A stretch of DNA of 32,405 bases from Opitutaceae bacterium (GTDB lineage Bacteria > Verrucomicrobiota > Verrucomicrobiia > Opitutales > Opitutaceae). Shown here one piece after another: positions 9,189 to 17,252 of the stretch; the first letter of the stretch is position 1, and every line of letters begins with the position of its first letter. The notes under the pieces are model-generated. The model worked only from the letters and a program-made list of their open reading frames with translations. It was not told where the DNA came from and did no database searches. Made by a program: the position numbers and the translations under genes. The DNA lies in the NCBI GenBank assembly GCA_025360455.1, contig JANYCF010000163.1:1-32405 (forward strand), in the 5' to 3' direction.

Positions 9189-10139
9189 GTGTATTCCGTT
9201 ACTTCCGTGGTTACTCTCAATACTTACAAAATCGGCGTCGATGGCGGCGGCACCAAGACGGAGCTGATCCTCGTCGATGCCGCCGGCGAAATCGTCACGC
9301 GTCACCTTGCCGCCGGCTGCAATCCAAGCCAGACCGGTCCGGAAAGAGCGCGCACCATTCTCACCGAAGCGCTGACTGCTTTGCTGGCCCAATCTAAAAT
9401 CGATATTCAAAAATCGAAAATTACCACGACCGCGCTGTACATGGCTGGCAGTCCGCCATTCTGGGCGGAGGTCGCGGCCTCGTTAACCGATTTCGGCCAG
9501 GTCACCACTGCGCCCGATTCCGCTCCTGTGCTCGAGCTCGCCACGGCTGGAGCTCCGGGAATTGTCCTCCACGCGGGCACCGGCTCCTTCGTCATCACCC
9601 GCCGTGCGGACTTCACCATCCACTACACTGGCGGACTCGGTTGGAAGTTCGGCGATCCTGGCAGCGGCTACGATATTGGCCGACGCGCGCTTGCCTTGGC
9701 CTTGCTCGATATGCAGGCGAATCCACCGCTGTCCGACCACCGGCCTTCGCCCTTGGCCGAAGCGCTGGTGAATCATACGGGGTTGATGGATTACGCCACC
9801 AACTCGCGTTTCTTCTACACCGATTCTGAGGCCAACGCCAAAATCTCTTCGTTCGCTCCGCAGGTTCTCACTCTCGCGGAACAAGAATACGGCCCGGCCC
9901 AGCAAGTGCTGGCCGATTCGATCACCGATCTCGCCCGCTTGACCGACGGGGTGATCCACAAATATTTCCCCAAGACGACCGTGAAGCTCCCTTGCGGAGT
10001 GAGCGGCCGGATCTTGAACAGCGTCGCCGGCGCCTTTGCGCTGCGTTCCTTGGCCAGCAAACTCGACTGGCCCGTGGAGTTAAACTTCATCACCACGCCA
10101 CCCATCGAAGGCGTCCGCCGGCTATTGCTGAAACTGTAG
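9189..10139 (+). CDS. BadF/BadG/BcrA/BcrD-type ATPase, probable N-acetylglucosamine/glucosamine kinase-like
   Basis: This is an ASKHA-fold kinase. The phosphate-1 loop is KIGVDGGGTKTELILVD. LHAGTGSFVITR forms the phosphate-2 region, and GWKFGDPGSGYDIGRRAL is typical of GlcNAc-kinase-like members. At 316 residues it has the length of single-domain sugar kinases rather than benzoyl-CoA reductase activases, and the activases' metal-cluster context is missing. The start is GTG at 9189 or the in-frame GTG at 9207, which leaves about 8 residues before the loop. An AT-rich insertion-like tract at 9396-9422 adds KIDIQKSKI. The stop codon TAG lies inside a stem-loop repeat. The substrate is inferred from family only. 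Confidence 0.85.
   Translation: MYSVTSVVTLNTYKIGVDGGGTKTELILVDAAGEIVTRHLAAGCNPSQTGPERARTILTEALTALLAQSKIDIQKSKITTTALYMAGSPPFWAEVAASLTDFGQVTTAPDSAPVLELATAGAPGIVLHAGTGSFVITRRADFTIHYTGGLGWKFGDPGSGYDIGRRALALALLDMQANPPLSDHRPSPLAEALVNHTGLMDYATNSRFFYTDSEANAKISSFAPQVLTLAEQEYGPAQQVLADSITDLARLTDGVIHKYFPKTTVKLPCGVSGRILNSVAGAFALRSLASKLDWPVELNFITTPPIEGVRRLLLKL
9396..9422 (+). repeat. AT-rich direct-repeat tract inside the sugar kinase gene
   Basis: Two copies of AAAATCGA lie 14 bases apart, start to start, followed by AAATT, in a GC-rich gene. The tract is read in frame and resembles in composition the AAATCGT tract in hsdM. Confidence 0.55.
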
Positions 10140-10196
10140 GAGCCTGTTTACAGGCGGCCTTTCCCACTACCCATCGCTTGCTAGCAAGCTCCTACA
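10135..10196. repeat. GTAGGAGC-type stem-loop repeat, copy 1
   Basis: The outer ends TGTAGGAGC and GCTCCTACA are perfectly complementary over 9 bp. Each arm contains its own small palindrome (CCTGTTTACAGG, CTTGCTAGCAAG). The TAG stop of the preceding sugar kinase is part of the left end. The element belongs to the same group as the copies at 11142, 31432 and 32327. Confidence 0.85.
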
Positions 10197-10213
10197 ATAT
10201 CAAAGCGTCCACC

Positions 10214-11083
10214 ATGACTCTCTCCGAGCCCGAGTGGCTCGCACGGCGCGACGCCCACGAACTACGCGTCCGCGCCTGGACCGATCCGCACCAACAACGC
10301 GCGGCACGCGGTGAGAAACAACCGGTCGATGATTTTCTCTTCGAGTATTATCGTTTCCGTCCCAGCTGGCTCAAACGCTGGCACCCTGGCCCCGATGTCG
10401 TGCTGCTCGGCGAAGCCGCGCGCGATTATCTCCGCTGGCCGGAATATCAAGAGCGCGATGGAGGCGTCGCGCTCAACCCTGCTACCTTCGACCCGAAACG
10501 CCGCGACAGCCTCGCCTGGATTCTCAATTTACTCCGCACGACCGCCGAGCGCCCACCGCAATTCGCCTGCTTCGGCCTGCATGAATGGGCGATGGTCTAT
10601 CGGCAGACACCGGATGTAGTCCGCCACAACACCTGGCCGTTGCGCTTTGCACCCGATCAAATTGCCGCGATTGTCGAAGCCCAGCCGATCCGCTGTTCGC
10701 ATTTCGACGCGTTCCGTTTTTTCACCCCGCCGGCGCGACCGCTCAACCGTCTGCAACCCGAGCGCACCACCACCGCGCAATTCGAGCAACGCGGTTGTCT
10801 GCACGCCAACATGGATCTCTACAAATGGGCCTTCAAACTCGCGCCCTTCACACCCAGTGAGCTGATCGCCGACGGCTTTGGCCTCGCCCGCGACATCCGT
10901 GAGATCGACATGCGGGCGAGCCCCTACGATCTGCAAAAACTCGGTTACGCCCCAATCAAAATCGAAACCCCCGAAGGCCGTGCCGAGTACGAAGTCCACC
11001 AACGCAATTTTGCCGACCGCAGCCAGCCGCTGCGCACCCGGCTGGTGGCTTTGTGTGAGCGGCTCTTGCAGTCAGGAACCTGA
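10214..11083 (+). CDS. Conserved protein of unknown function, often labelled 3-methyladenine DNA glycosylase
   Basis: The 289-residue protein begins MTLSEPEWLARRDAHELRV and contains PVDDFLFEYYRFRPSWLKRW, FACFGLHEWAMVYR and NMDLYKWAFKLAPF. I recognise this as a widely distributed family, common in actinobacteria, usually annotated as 3-methyladenine DNA glycosylase. I see no helix-hairpin-helix or other known glycosylase motif, so that label is unproven. I chose ATG 10214 over the track start at 9992, because the upstream frame runs through the sugar kinase and the stem-loop. Conserved His, Asp and Tyr residues suggest an enzyme. There is no signal peptide or membrane segment. It lies alone between two stem-loop repeats. 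Confidence 0.8.
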   Translation: MTLSEPEWLARRDAHELRVRAWTDPHQQRAARGEKQPVDDFLFEYYRFRPSWLKRWHPGPDVVLLGEAARDYLRWPEYQERDGGVALNPATFDPKRRDSLAWILNLLRTTAERPPQFACFGLHEWAMVYRQTPDVVRHNTWPLRFAPDQIAAIVEAQPIRCSHFDAFRFFTPPARPLNRLQPERTTTAQFEQRGCLHANMDLYKWAFKLAPFTPSELIADGFGLARDIREIDMRASPYDLQKLGYAPIKIETPEGRAEYEVHQRNFADRSQPLRTRLVALCERLLQSGT

Positions 11084-11141
11084 ACCACTGAAACCCAGCG
11101 GGTCGCCACCACGAAAGACACCAAACACACGAAAGGATCAG

Positions 11142-11203
11142 CTGTAGGCGCGGCTTTACGCCGCGATGGGCATTCGAATCACGGCGTAAAGCCGCTCCTA
11201 CAG
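11142..11203. repeat. GTAGG-type stem-loop repeat, copy 2
   Basis: Arms of 22 bp (11142-11163 and 11182-11203) pair with one mismatch: CTGTAGGCGCGGCTTTACGC and its complement, with an 18-base loop. It lies 58 bases after the preceding stop codon. Confidence 0.9.
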
Positions 11204-11228
11204 TTTCCGATCCACGATTCCTGAATCC

Positions 11229-11260
11229 ATTCGCGTCCCTTCGCGTTCATTCGCGGTTAA
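11229..11260. repeat. Short 10-bp-period tract
   Basis: TTCGCG recurs three times at 10-base spacing (ATTCGCGTCC, CTTCGCGTTC, ATTCGCGGTT) in the 243-bp gap before the kinase-like gene. No function is assigned. Confidence 0.6.
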
Positions 11261-11326
11261 CCCTGTCTGAGTTATCCCCCCGACTCGCGCATTGCCTCCG
11301 ATCTCTAAACGGCTACCCTGCCATAC

Positions 11327-12412
11327 ATGGACCCAGCGGCAGATCTTCCCGGTGTGCGCACGCGCAAAAAGCCCAGCTACCCGATCTCGGCACCCTTGCG
11401 CGATTACCTGCGTCGGTACCGCCGGGAACGTGAACTGCCCATCTCCTACGAACGCCTGCGCAATTTCAAGGACGCCATCCCTCTGACCGCTTCCGATGGC
11501 CGCCCCACGCTCTGGGATTCTGTCATCTACGACTCAGCCGATATCGCCGCCCTCAATGAGGACCTCAAACGCGTCTATGCTTTGCTAAAGGTCGATGGCG
11601 ATCTTTCCGTGGTGCGCCATCTTTACATCGACCGCGTGGATTTTTGCGGCTTTGGCAATTCGATGCCGTTTCGCATCCGGATCGTGAATGCCTACAACGA
11701 CAATCAGGATTATTTCTACATCAAGAAAGCCGACGCCTCACGCGTCTACGGCCTGGAGCTGGAGCATCTGCTCTCTCCCAACCGTCTCAATTACCTCACG
11801 CACCATAACACGCTGATCGAGGAGCACATTGCCGGCGTGCCCGGCGATATCTTCAGCGAACGCTGGTTGGAAAACAAAGAACTTAAACCCATCCGTATTG
11901 CCAAGGAACTGATCAAATTCAACGAACGCTGTTTTGTCCGCCTGCTCGGCGACATGCGCAGTTATAATTACGTCGTCGTGCTCACCCCGGATTTCGAAGG
12001 CTGGCAGGTGCGCATCCGCGCCATGGATTTCGACCAGCAGAGCTACTTCGGGAAAAAGAATTTCTACCTGCCGCAGTACTTCAAGGAAAACACCGCCGTC
12101 GTGCAGTTCTGCCAGCGGCTCCTCAACCCCCAGTCCGCCTACCAGTATCAACGCGAAGAGCAGGCACTCCTGCTGCAACGCGCCGATATATCCGCCACGC
12201 GGCTAAATCTCGTCCTCGACGCCATGGTGAATGATCCCATCGCCCCGGAGGAACATGTTCGCCAGCTCCGCGAAGGTTTGGCCCAACACTTCAGTTCCGA
12301 CCGCTTCCTCCGCTGTGAATCCATGGGCGCGCTCGTAAGGGAAAATCTCAACATCGTCCGCGATCACATCGAAAAACAAATCCCGCCGACTCCCGCGGAA
12401 TTGATGCTATAG
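11327..12412 (+). CDS. Unrecognised protein with protein-kinase-like motifs
   Basis: I do not recognise a named family. The 361-residue protein, however, has a plausible kinase-type motif series. FYIKKADASRVYGLELEHLL could be the nucleotide-binding lysine strand and the following helix glutamate. LIEEHIAGVPGDIF resembles the hinge region of aminoglycoside-phosphotransferase-like kinases. LLGDMRSYNYVVVL matches a catalytic loop with Asp and Asn in the right spacing, and IRAMDFDQQSYFG resembles the metal-binding DFD/DFG site. No signal peptide or membrane segment is seen, so it should be cytoplasmic. It starts at ATG 11327 without an evident ribosome-binding site and ends 12 bases before a convergent gene. 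A kinase or pseudokinase role is my inference. Confidence 0.7.
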   Translation: MDPAADLPGVRTRKKPSYPISAPLRDYLRRYRRERELPISYERLRNFKDAIPLTASDGRPTLWDSVIYDSADIAALNEDLKRVYALLKVDGDLSVVRHLYIDRVDFCGFGNSMPFRIRIVNAYNDNQDYFYIKKADASRVYGLELEHLLSPNRLNYLTHHNTLIEEHIAGVPGDIFSERWLENKELKPIRIAKELIKFNERCFVRLLGDMRSYNYVVVLTPDFEGWQVRIRAMDFDQQSYFGKKNFYLPQYFKENTAVVQFCQRLLNPQSAYQYQREEQALLLQRADISATRLNLVLDAMVNDPIAPEEHVRQLREGLAQHFSSDRFLRCESMGALVRENLNIVRDHIEKQIPPTPAELML

Positions 12413-12424
12413 GAAATGCGGTCT

Positions 12425-13822
12425 TCAAAACTTGTACTGAAGACCGAGTGACACGACGTTGTGGTCGAATTCGCGATAGGCCGCCTGCAGATTGGCGGGG
12501 AGTGTGCTCAGGCCGTTGCGGCCGATGTCGTGATTGTAAGCCGCGTTAAGCGAGCATTGTTTACTGAGTGCGTAGGTGACGCCGGCGGAAAGATTGTAGT
12601 CGAGATCGTCGCGCAGACTGGGCGCACCGCCGGTGACTTCGTTGCCCATGGTGTAGTTGGCCTCGAGTATTTTGGCACCGAGATCCAACCCCCACTGTTT
12701 ATCCACACTCCAATGGTAGGCCAGCGTCCAGGTGCTGTCCACATACGGCACCAGACCGGTGCTCGCCACAAACATCCATTGTTTGCCGGTGAACGTGAGT
12801 GACTTGTCGGGAGCCAACGTCGCGGTCGCAGAGGCTTCACCGTACCACCGCGTGGTGGAGAGACTGTTGGTCGCGGCGAGAGGATTGTAGCTGCGGAAAT
12901 CCGGCCCGGCGCTGAGTTTCAAGCTCAGCCATTTGGCCGGCTTGCCTTCCAGCCCAAGCAGCACGCGCTGGTAGTGATTGCTGGAGAAATGCTGGTCGGC
13001 ATTCACACCGGGGCTGAACTGCTGCTGGTATTGGTAGCCAGCGCGCCACCCCAAGGTGAGCGCCACGTCGGGTGAAATTTTCCAGCCTACATCGGTGCCG
13101 GCATTCAGATCGTAACGGTCGGGATAATTCTGGTAGCCTTTGTACGGAGCTGCGCCCGTATTGTGCTTCACTGTGTTCATATCGATGAAAACCATCGAGG
13201 AGGCGGCGCGGATAAACCAGCTGCCCTGGGAGTACTGCAGGACCGTGTTGTAGCGGTCCTGATATTGGTTGCGGCGCTCGCGGGCGAGGGAGTGCGCGTA
13301 GTTATTGCGAAACTTGTCATTCTGTTCCGCCGCCGCACCGGCGAGCTGATTGAGCGCATAGACGGGGGCGTCCTTGCTGCCGTCATTATAGAGGAAGTTA
13401 TTGTCGAAACTAAACGTCACCGCGTCGGACTTCACCTTAATCACGGTCCCGACGCGATGGGCGGTGTAGCTTTCTTCCGAGGCTGAGGCGTAGGTCACCA
13501 CTTCCGGCTGATAGCTCAGCGTGAACGTCTGGATGTTTTTGTCGTCAAGCAACGGCACGAGATTGAGGCCCAGTTTAAATGACACCGCGCTCACCCACGA
13601 GGATTGCGGCTGCAGGCCCAGACCCGCAACGGCGAGCACGTTATCATCGTAGCTTTCGCGAGCCGACAGGGAGAATTCTCCCAGCCAGACGGGTTTGGCA
13701 CCCGCGACTTTGTCGGGCGCTGGGGTGTCCGCAGCCAAACGCGGCGCGAGCACGGACTGGAGAACAATCACCGTGACAATAAAGCCACCGAGGAGTCTGG
13801 CAGGAAGTGAGGGAAGTTTCAT
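12425..13822 (-). CDS. Outer-membrane beta-barrel protein
   Basis: A signal peptide (GGFIVTVIVLQSVLAPRLAA) is followed by alternating amphipathic strands rich in Tyr, Trp, Asn and Gln, ending in GLQYKF with the terminal Phe expected for BAM-dependent outer-membrane insertion. At 465 residues it suits a barrel of about 16-18 strands. Segments such as SARESYDDNVL resemble the start of putative beta-barrel porin families. Its ATG directly follows the TAA of the upstream FG-GAP gene (AAATAAATG), so the two are probably translated together and act at the same surface. Cargo and partner are unknown. Confidence 0.8.
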   Translation of the reverse strand: MKLPSLPARLLGGFIVTVIVLQSVLAPRLAADTPAPDKVAGAKPVWLGEFSLSARESYDDNVLAVAGLGLQPQSSWVSAVSFKLGLNLVPLLDDKNIQTFTLSYQPEVVTYASASEESYTAHRVGTVIKVKSDAVTFSFDNNFLYNDGSKDAPVYALNQLAGAAAEQNDKFRNNYAHSLARERRNQYQDRYNTVLQYSQGSWFIRAASSMVFIDMNTVKHNTGAAPYKGYQNYPDRYDLNAGTDVGWKISPDVALTLGWRAGYQYQQQFSPGVNADQHFSSNHYQRVLLGLEGKPAKWLSLKLSAGPDFRSYNPLAATNSLSTTRWYGEASATATLAPDKSLTFTGKQWMFVASTGLVPYVDSTWTLAYHWSVDKQWGLDLGAKILEANYTMGNEVTGGAPSLRDDLDYNLSAGVTYALSKQCSLNAAYNHDIGRNGLSTLPANLQAAYREFDHNVVSLGLQYKF

Positions 13823-16800
13823 TTATTTTGTGGGGACGAAGAGAAGCAACGGCCCGTCGCAGCGCGACACGGCGATGGCGGGTTGTTTTGAACCGGCGAC
13901 GCGCACGGCCACGGCCGAGCGGGCGTCACCCGTGACGAGCAAACCAGATTGCGCGGAGGAAAGGGGCGTGAAGCCGCCCTGCCCATCGCCCTTCAGTACC
14001 ACGCCCAAGCCGCCGTCGAAGCGACCGGTGTTGGCTTCGGGGCCAAAATTATTGCCGACACAGCAGAGGTCGAGCTTGCCGTCACCATCGAGATCACGCG
14101 CGATGATGGCGTTGATCGGCGCGATCTGCGCGACCTGGGGCAACGGCTGAAACTTGAAGGTGCCGTTTTTTTGCTGGAGAAACACGCCGCTCGCGAGCTC
14201 TGTGGCCGCGAGTTTCCGCACTTTGGCGAGATGATCGGCGCCGAAAATTTCGTCCACCGTGGCCTGCGAAAAAGCCTGATAGGTGGGGAATTTCTTCGGT
14301 AGCCAAGGGAAGGCATAGGCCAATTTACTCCGGCCGCGCAGCGGGAAAAGTTTTCCCTCCTCATATTGCGCTTCGATCAGCTGGTCTTTGCCGCTACCGT
14401 CGATATCACCGGCGAAGAGCACGGTCGGTTCCGCAGCCGAGGCGCGATACTTGGTGTTGAGGCCAACGTTGCCGGCGATGAGATCGAGCCGTCCGTCTCC
14501 ATTCACATCGGCCACCGTGAGTGCGCTCCACCAGCCGGTGAGGCCGGCGAGACCCACTTTTGCCGTCAAGTTTTCAAAGCCCTTGCCGGTATTGTGGAAA
14601 TAAGTGATGGCACCCCATTCCAGGGTAAGGAGCAGGTCAGGACGCTTGTCGCCATCGACGTCAGCCCACACGGCCGAGGTGACCATGCCGATATTGCGCA
14701 AGCCAGGAGCCAGCTTGTCGGTCACATCGACGAGTTTACCGCCTTCATTGTGATAGAGGAAGCTGCGGGGCGTCTCGGGATATTTACCGGGGACAACACG
14801 CCCGCCGACGAAGAGATCGGCTTTGCCGTCGCCATCGAAATCGGCGGTCGCGACCGCAACGGTGCTTTCCCCGTCAGCCGGCAGGGTTCCTTCCGGGGCG
14901 AGACTAAATTTGCCGTGGCCGTCGTTCAGGTAGAGCCGGTCGTTGAGCAGCGCGTCACCCTGATTTTTTTGCACGCCGCCAGCGGAGATGAACAGATCGG
15001 GATGACCGTCGCTGTTTACATCGAGGAACGTCGCGCCGACATCGTCAGATTCTGCCGCTGCGGTCCAAGGCTGATCAGGAGCGGAAACAAATTTTCCGTC
15101 GGGCTGACCGAGGAAGAGTTCACCGGCCTGGCCGGCCGTGCCTGTCACGAAGATATCATCAAGACCGTCGTCGTTGACATCGGCCACCGCCAAGACCGGG
15201 CCCAGGCCATTGAGCCGGCGAGGGAGGAGGCGCTGGCGGGTGAACTCGTCGAAAGGACGAAGGGTATTGGTGTGTTTGATGCCTTGGCTAACCGCAGACT
15301 CGACCAACAATGCGTCCGGACGAGCCGGAGTCTTGAAGAAGGCGGGAGCCGGCTTCGTCCCTTCGGCCAAAGCGGGTTCATTGATCGTGAACACTTGATC
15401 GGCGGGGAGATTTTCGATCACCTGCACCTGACCGCGCGACCAGTGAATGGTGAGTTTCTTGATAGCGGTATCGTTGCCGAGACCGAAGTGAACGAGTGGC
15501 GGTTCGCTCGAAACGATGCCGCGCTCGGTGAAGAGCTGGCGCATCTGAATGCCCGAGGCGGTTTCGATCCGCAACTCCGCGCCGATGCCGTCGAGGTTGG
15601 GTGCCCGGCCCGCGAGTTTGATTTCCACCCGGCGACCGCTGGCGTTGTTGTTGCGCACAATGGTCGGAGGTTCGTTGTAATTGGCAAAAATCAGGTCGAG
15701 GTTGCCGTTACCCGAGAGGTCGGCCATCGCGCAGCCAAAGCTGACACCTTCGTGATCAAGCCCCCACTCCTTCGAGACATTTGAGAATTTCAGATCGCCG
15801 AGATTCCGGTAGGCGAGCGTGGTCTCGCGCCGGGGCTGGGCATTTTTCCAGACGTTGGCGCGGGCCGTGAGTGTGGGCGCGACGTTTTGTTTGTCGACGA
15901 GATCGGCATCGATGAAGTTGCGGATCATTCCGGCGGTGACGAAGGTGTCGAGGCGACCGTCGTTATCGAGATCGCCGAGGCGAGCAGACCAAGTCCAGCC
16001 CGTGGCATCCATGCCGGTCAAATGGGCGACTTCCGCAAAATGGTCGTTGCCCGTGTTAAGATAGACGGCGCTCCACATGTATTGCGGAATGAGTTCGTTC
16101 ACGCGTTCGCTCTCCCAAAGTCCGCGGCCGATTTCTTCCATACCGGTCATGAACTCGTGGTGGTTGCGATCACGCATATCGGTGATCATAAAATCAATCA
16201 GCCCGTCGTTATTGATATCGCCGGCATCGGCGCCCATCGAAAAATAGGTGACGTGCGGCAGGCGTTCATCGACGACGTCGGTGAAAGTACCGTCGCCCTT
16301 GTTGAGGTAGAGGCGGTCAGGCGTTTCGAAATCATTCGCCACATAGATGTCCGGCCAGCCGTCGTGATTGATGTCCACCCAGATCGCGGTGTGGCCTTGG
16401 GTCAGGCCCCAAATACCGGCCGGCTTGGAAACATCCGTGAAGGTGCCGTTGCCATTATTGTGGAGCAGATAGTCGCGCCGACCCTGCGGTGCCTTGGAGA
16501 AATCGAGAATGTTCGTGACGAGGTAGCAGTCGACAAAACCGTCGCGATCATAGTCGGCGAAGACCGCATGCACGGAGGCATCCTTGATATCGAGACCGTA
16601 GGCTTTGGCGCTTTCAGTGAAGGTGACGCCGCGCCCGGTGGATGCGTCGCCGTCCTTGTTATTAATGAAGAGTAGATTCGGGGCGTCGTAGCGGCAGACA
16701 TAAATATCGGGCCAGCCGTCCTGGTTGATATCCACCACGGTGGCACCAGTCTTGCTCGAGCCGGCTTCGTCGCATGCCACACCGGCTGCGGCGGCAATAT

Positions 16801-17140
16801 CGACAAACTTGTACGGCGCGACTTGGTGATAGAGTGCGCACGGGCCGTTCTTCGACACCGCGAAAATGTCGGGCCGGCCGTCGTGATCGAAATCACCGAC
16901 CGCGATGCCGGTTTCTACGGCACCGAGCGTGAGTTCGCGAAAACGGTTGCCCCACATGCGCGGGTCGTTGAAGACATTGGGCACGGTCACGCCGGTGTCG
17001 GCGGCTGAGAGAATCGAAAAGTTTCTCGCGCCCGCCGGTGCGGCGGAGCGCACGGGCAAAGGGACGGCGGTGTAGTCAGCGGCGAGGGCAAGCGATACCG
17101 TGCAGAGCAGCACGGCGGTGGAGAGCGTGAATTTAAACAT
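13823..17140 (-). CDS. FG-GAP/VCBS repeat protein with ASPIC/UnbV domain (CRTAC1-like)
   Basis: This large secreted protein of 1105 residues has the signal peptide KFTLSTAVLLCTVSLALAA. About 14 calcium-binding-type repeats are visible, such as DFDHDGRPDIF, DINQDGWPDIY, DYDRDGFVDCY, DVNGDGRLDLI and DLDGDGKLDLC, indicating one or two beta-propellers. Between two repeat sets, at about residues 500-590, lies an ASPIC/UnbV domain with GIGAELRIETASG and HFGLGNDTAIKKLTIHWSRG. Such proteins act outside the cell in adhesion or ligand binding, but no precise role is settled. It lies downstream of the haloperoxidase gene on the same strand, separated by 112 bases, and directly abuts the barrel gene. Confidence 0.95.
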   Translation of the reverse strand: MFKFTLSTAVLLCTVSLALAADYTAVPLPVRSAAPAGARNFSILSAADTGVTVPNVFNDPRMWGNRFRELTLGAVETGIAVGDFDHDGRPDIFAVSKNGPCALYHQVAPYKFVDIAAAAGVACDEAGSSKTGATVVDINQDGWPDIYVCRYDAPNLLFINNKDGDASTGRGVTFTESAKAYGLDIKDASVHAVFADYDRDGFVDCYLVTNILDFSKAPQGRRDYLLHNNGNGTFTDVSKPAGIWGLTQGHTAIWVDINHDGWPDIYVANDFETPDRLYLNKGDGTFTDVVDERLPHVTYFSMGADAGDINNDGLIDFMITDMRDRNHHEFMTGMEEIGRGLWESERVNELIPQYMWSAVYLNTGNDHFAEVAHLTGMDATGWTWSARLGDLDNDGRLDTFVTAGMIRNFIDADLVDKQNVAPTLTARANVWKNAQPRRETTLAYRNLGDLKFSNVSKEWGLDHEGVSFGCAMADLSGNGNLDLIFANYNEPPTIVRNNNASGRRVEIKLAGRAPNLDGIGAELRIETASGIQMRQLFTERGIVSSEPPLVHFGLGNDTAIKKLTIHWSRGQVQVIENLPADQVFTINEPALAEGTKPAPAFFKTPARPDALLVESAVSQGIKHTNTLRPFDEFTRQRLLPRRLNGLGPVLAVADVNDDGLDDIFVTGTAGQAGELFLGQPDGKFVSAPDQPWTAAAESDDVGATFLDVNSDGHPDLFISAGGVQKNQGDALLNDRLYLNDGHGKFSLAPEGTLPADGESTVAVATADFDGDGKADLFVGGRVVPGKYPETPRSFLYHNEGGKLVDVTDKLAPGLRNIGMVTSAVWADVDGDKRPDLLLTLEWGAITYFHNTGKGFENLTAKVGLAGLTGWWSALTVADVNGDGRLDLIAGNVGLNTKYRASAAEPTVLFAGDIDGSGKDQLIEAQYEEGKLFPLRGRSKLAYAFPWLPKKFPTYQAFSQATVDEIFGADHLAKVRKLAATELASGVFLQQKNGTFKFQPLPQVAQIAPINAIIARDLDGDGKLDLCCVGNNFGPEANTGRFDGGLGVVLKGDGQGGFTPLSSAQSGLLVTGDARSAVAVRVAGSKQPAIAVSRCDGPLLLFVPTK

Positions 17141-17215
17141 GGAGATAAGCGGAAGCGTGGTTGGCGTGCAAAGTTATCTGAAAACAGAGAGATACTTGAT
17201 CTCGTCTTGCCTGTT

Positions 17216-17240
17216 AGGGCGGAGTCAAAGACTCCACCCT
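17216..17240. repeat. Inverted repeat between haloperoxidase and FG-GAP genes
   Basis: Arms AGGGCGGAGTC and GACTCCACCCT pair over 11 positions with one wobble or mismatch and an AAA loop. On the - strand the T-run comes before the stem rather than after it, so it does not look like a standard terminator. It may attenuate readthrough or be another dispersed palindrome. Confidence 0.65.
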
Positions 17241-17252
17241 GCAAAAAAGTGA

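Noticed and set aside
9992-10213. N-terminal extension of the conserved protein at 10214
   Set aside because: It runs through the sugar-kinase coding region and a stem-loop repeat; the family N-terminus begins at ATG 10214.
10135-11203. CRISPR array
   Set aside because: The repeats are palindromic, widely spaced and not identical, with no uniform spacers and no cas genes.
14366-15784. 472-aa ORF on the + strand
   Set aside because: Antisense to the FG-GAP gene; its repeated VDI/GD pattern mirrors the calcium-repeat codons of the real gene.
17216-17240. Intrinsic terminator after the haloperoxidase gene
   Set aside because: The stem is present, but the T-run precedes it on the - strand, so the standard terminator layout is not met.
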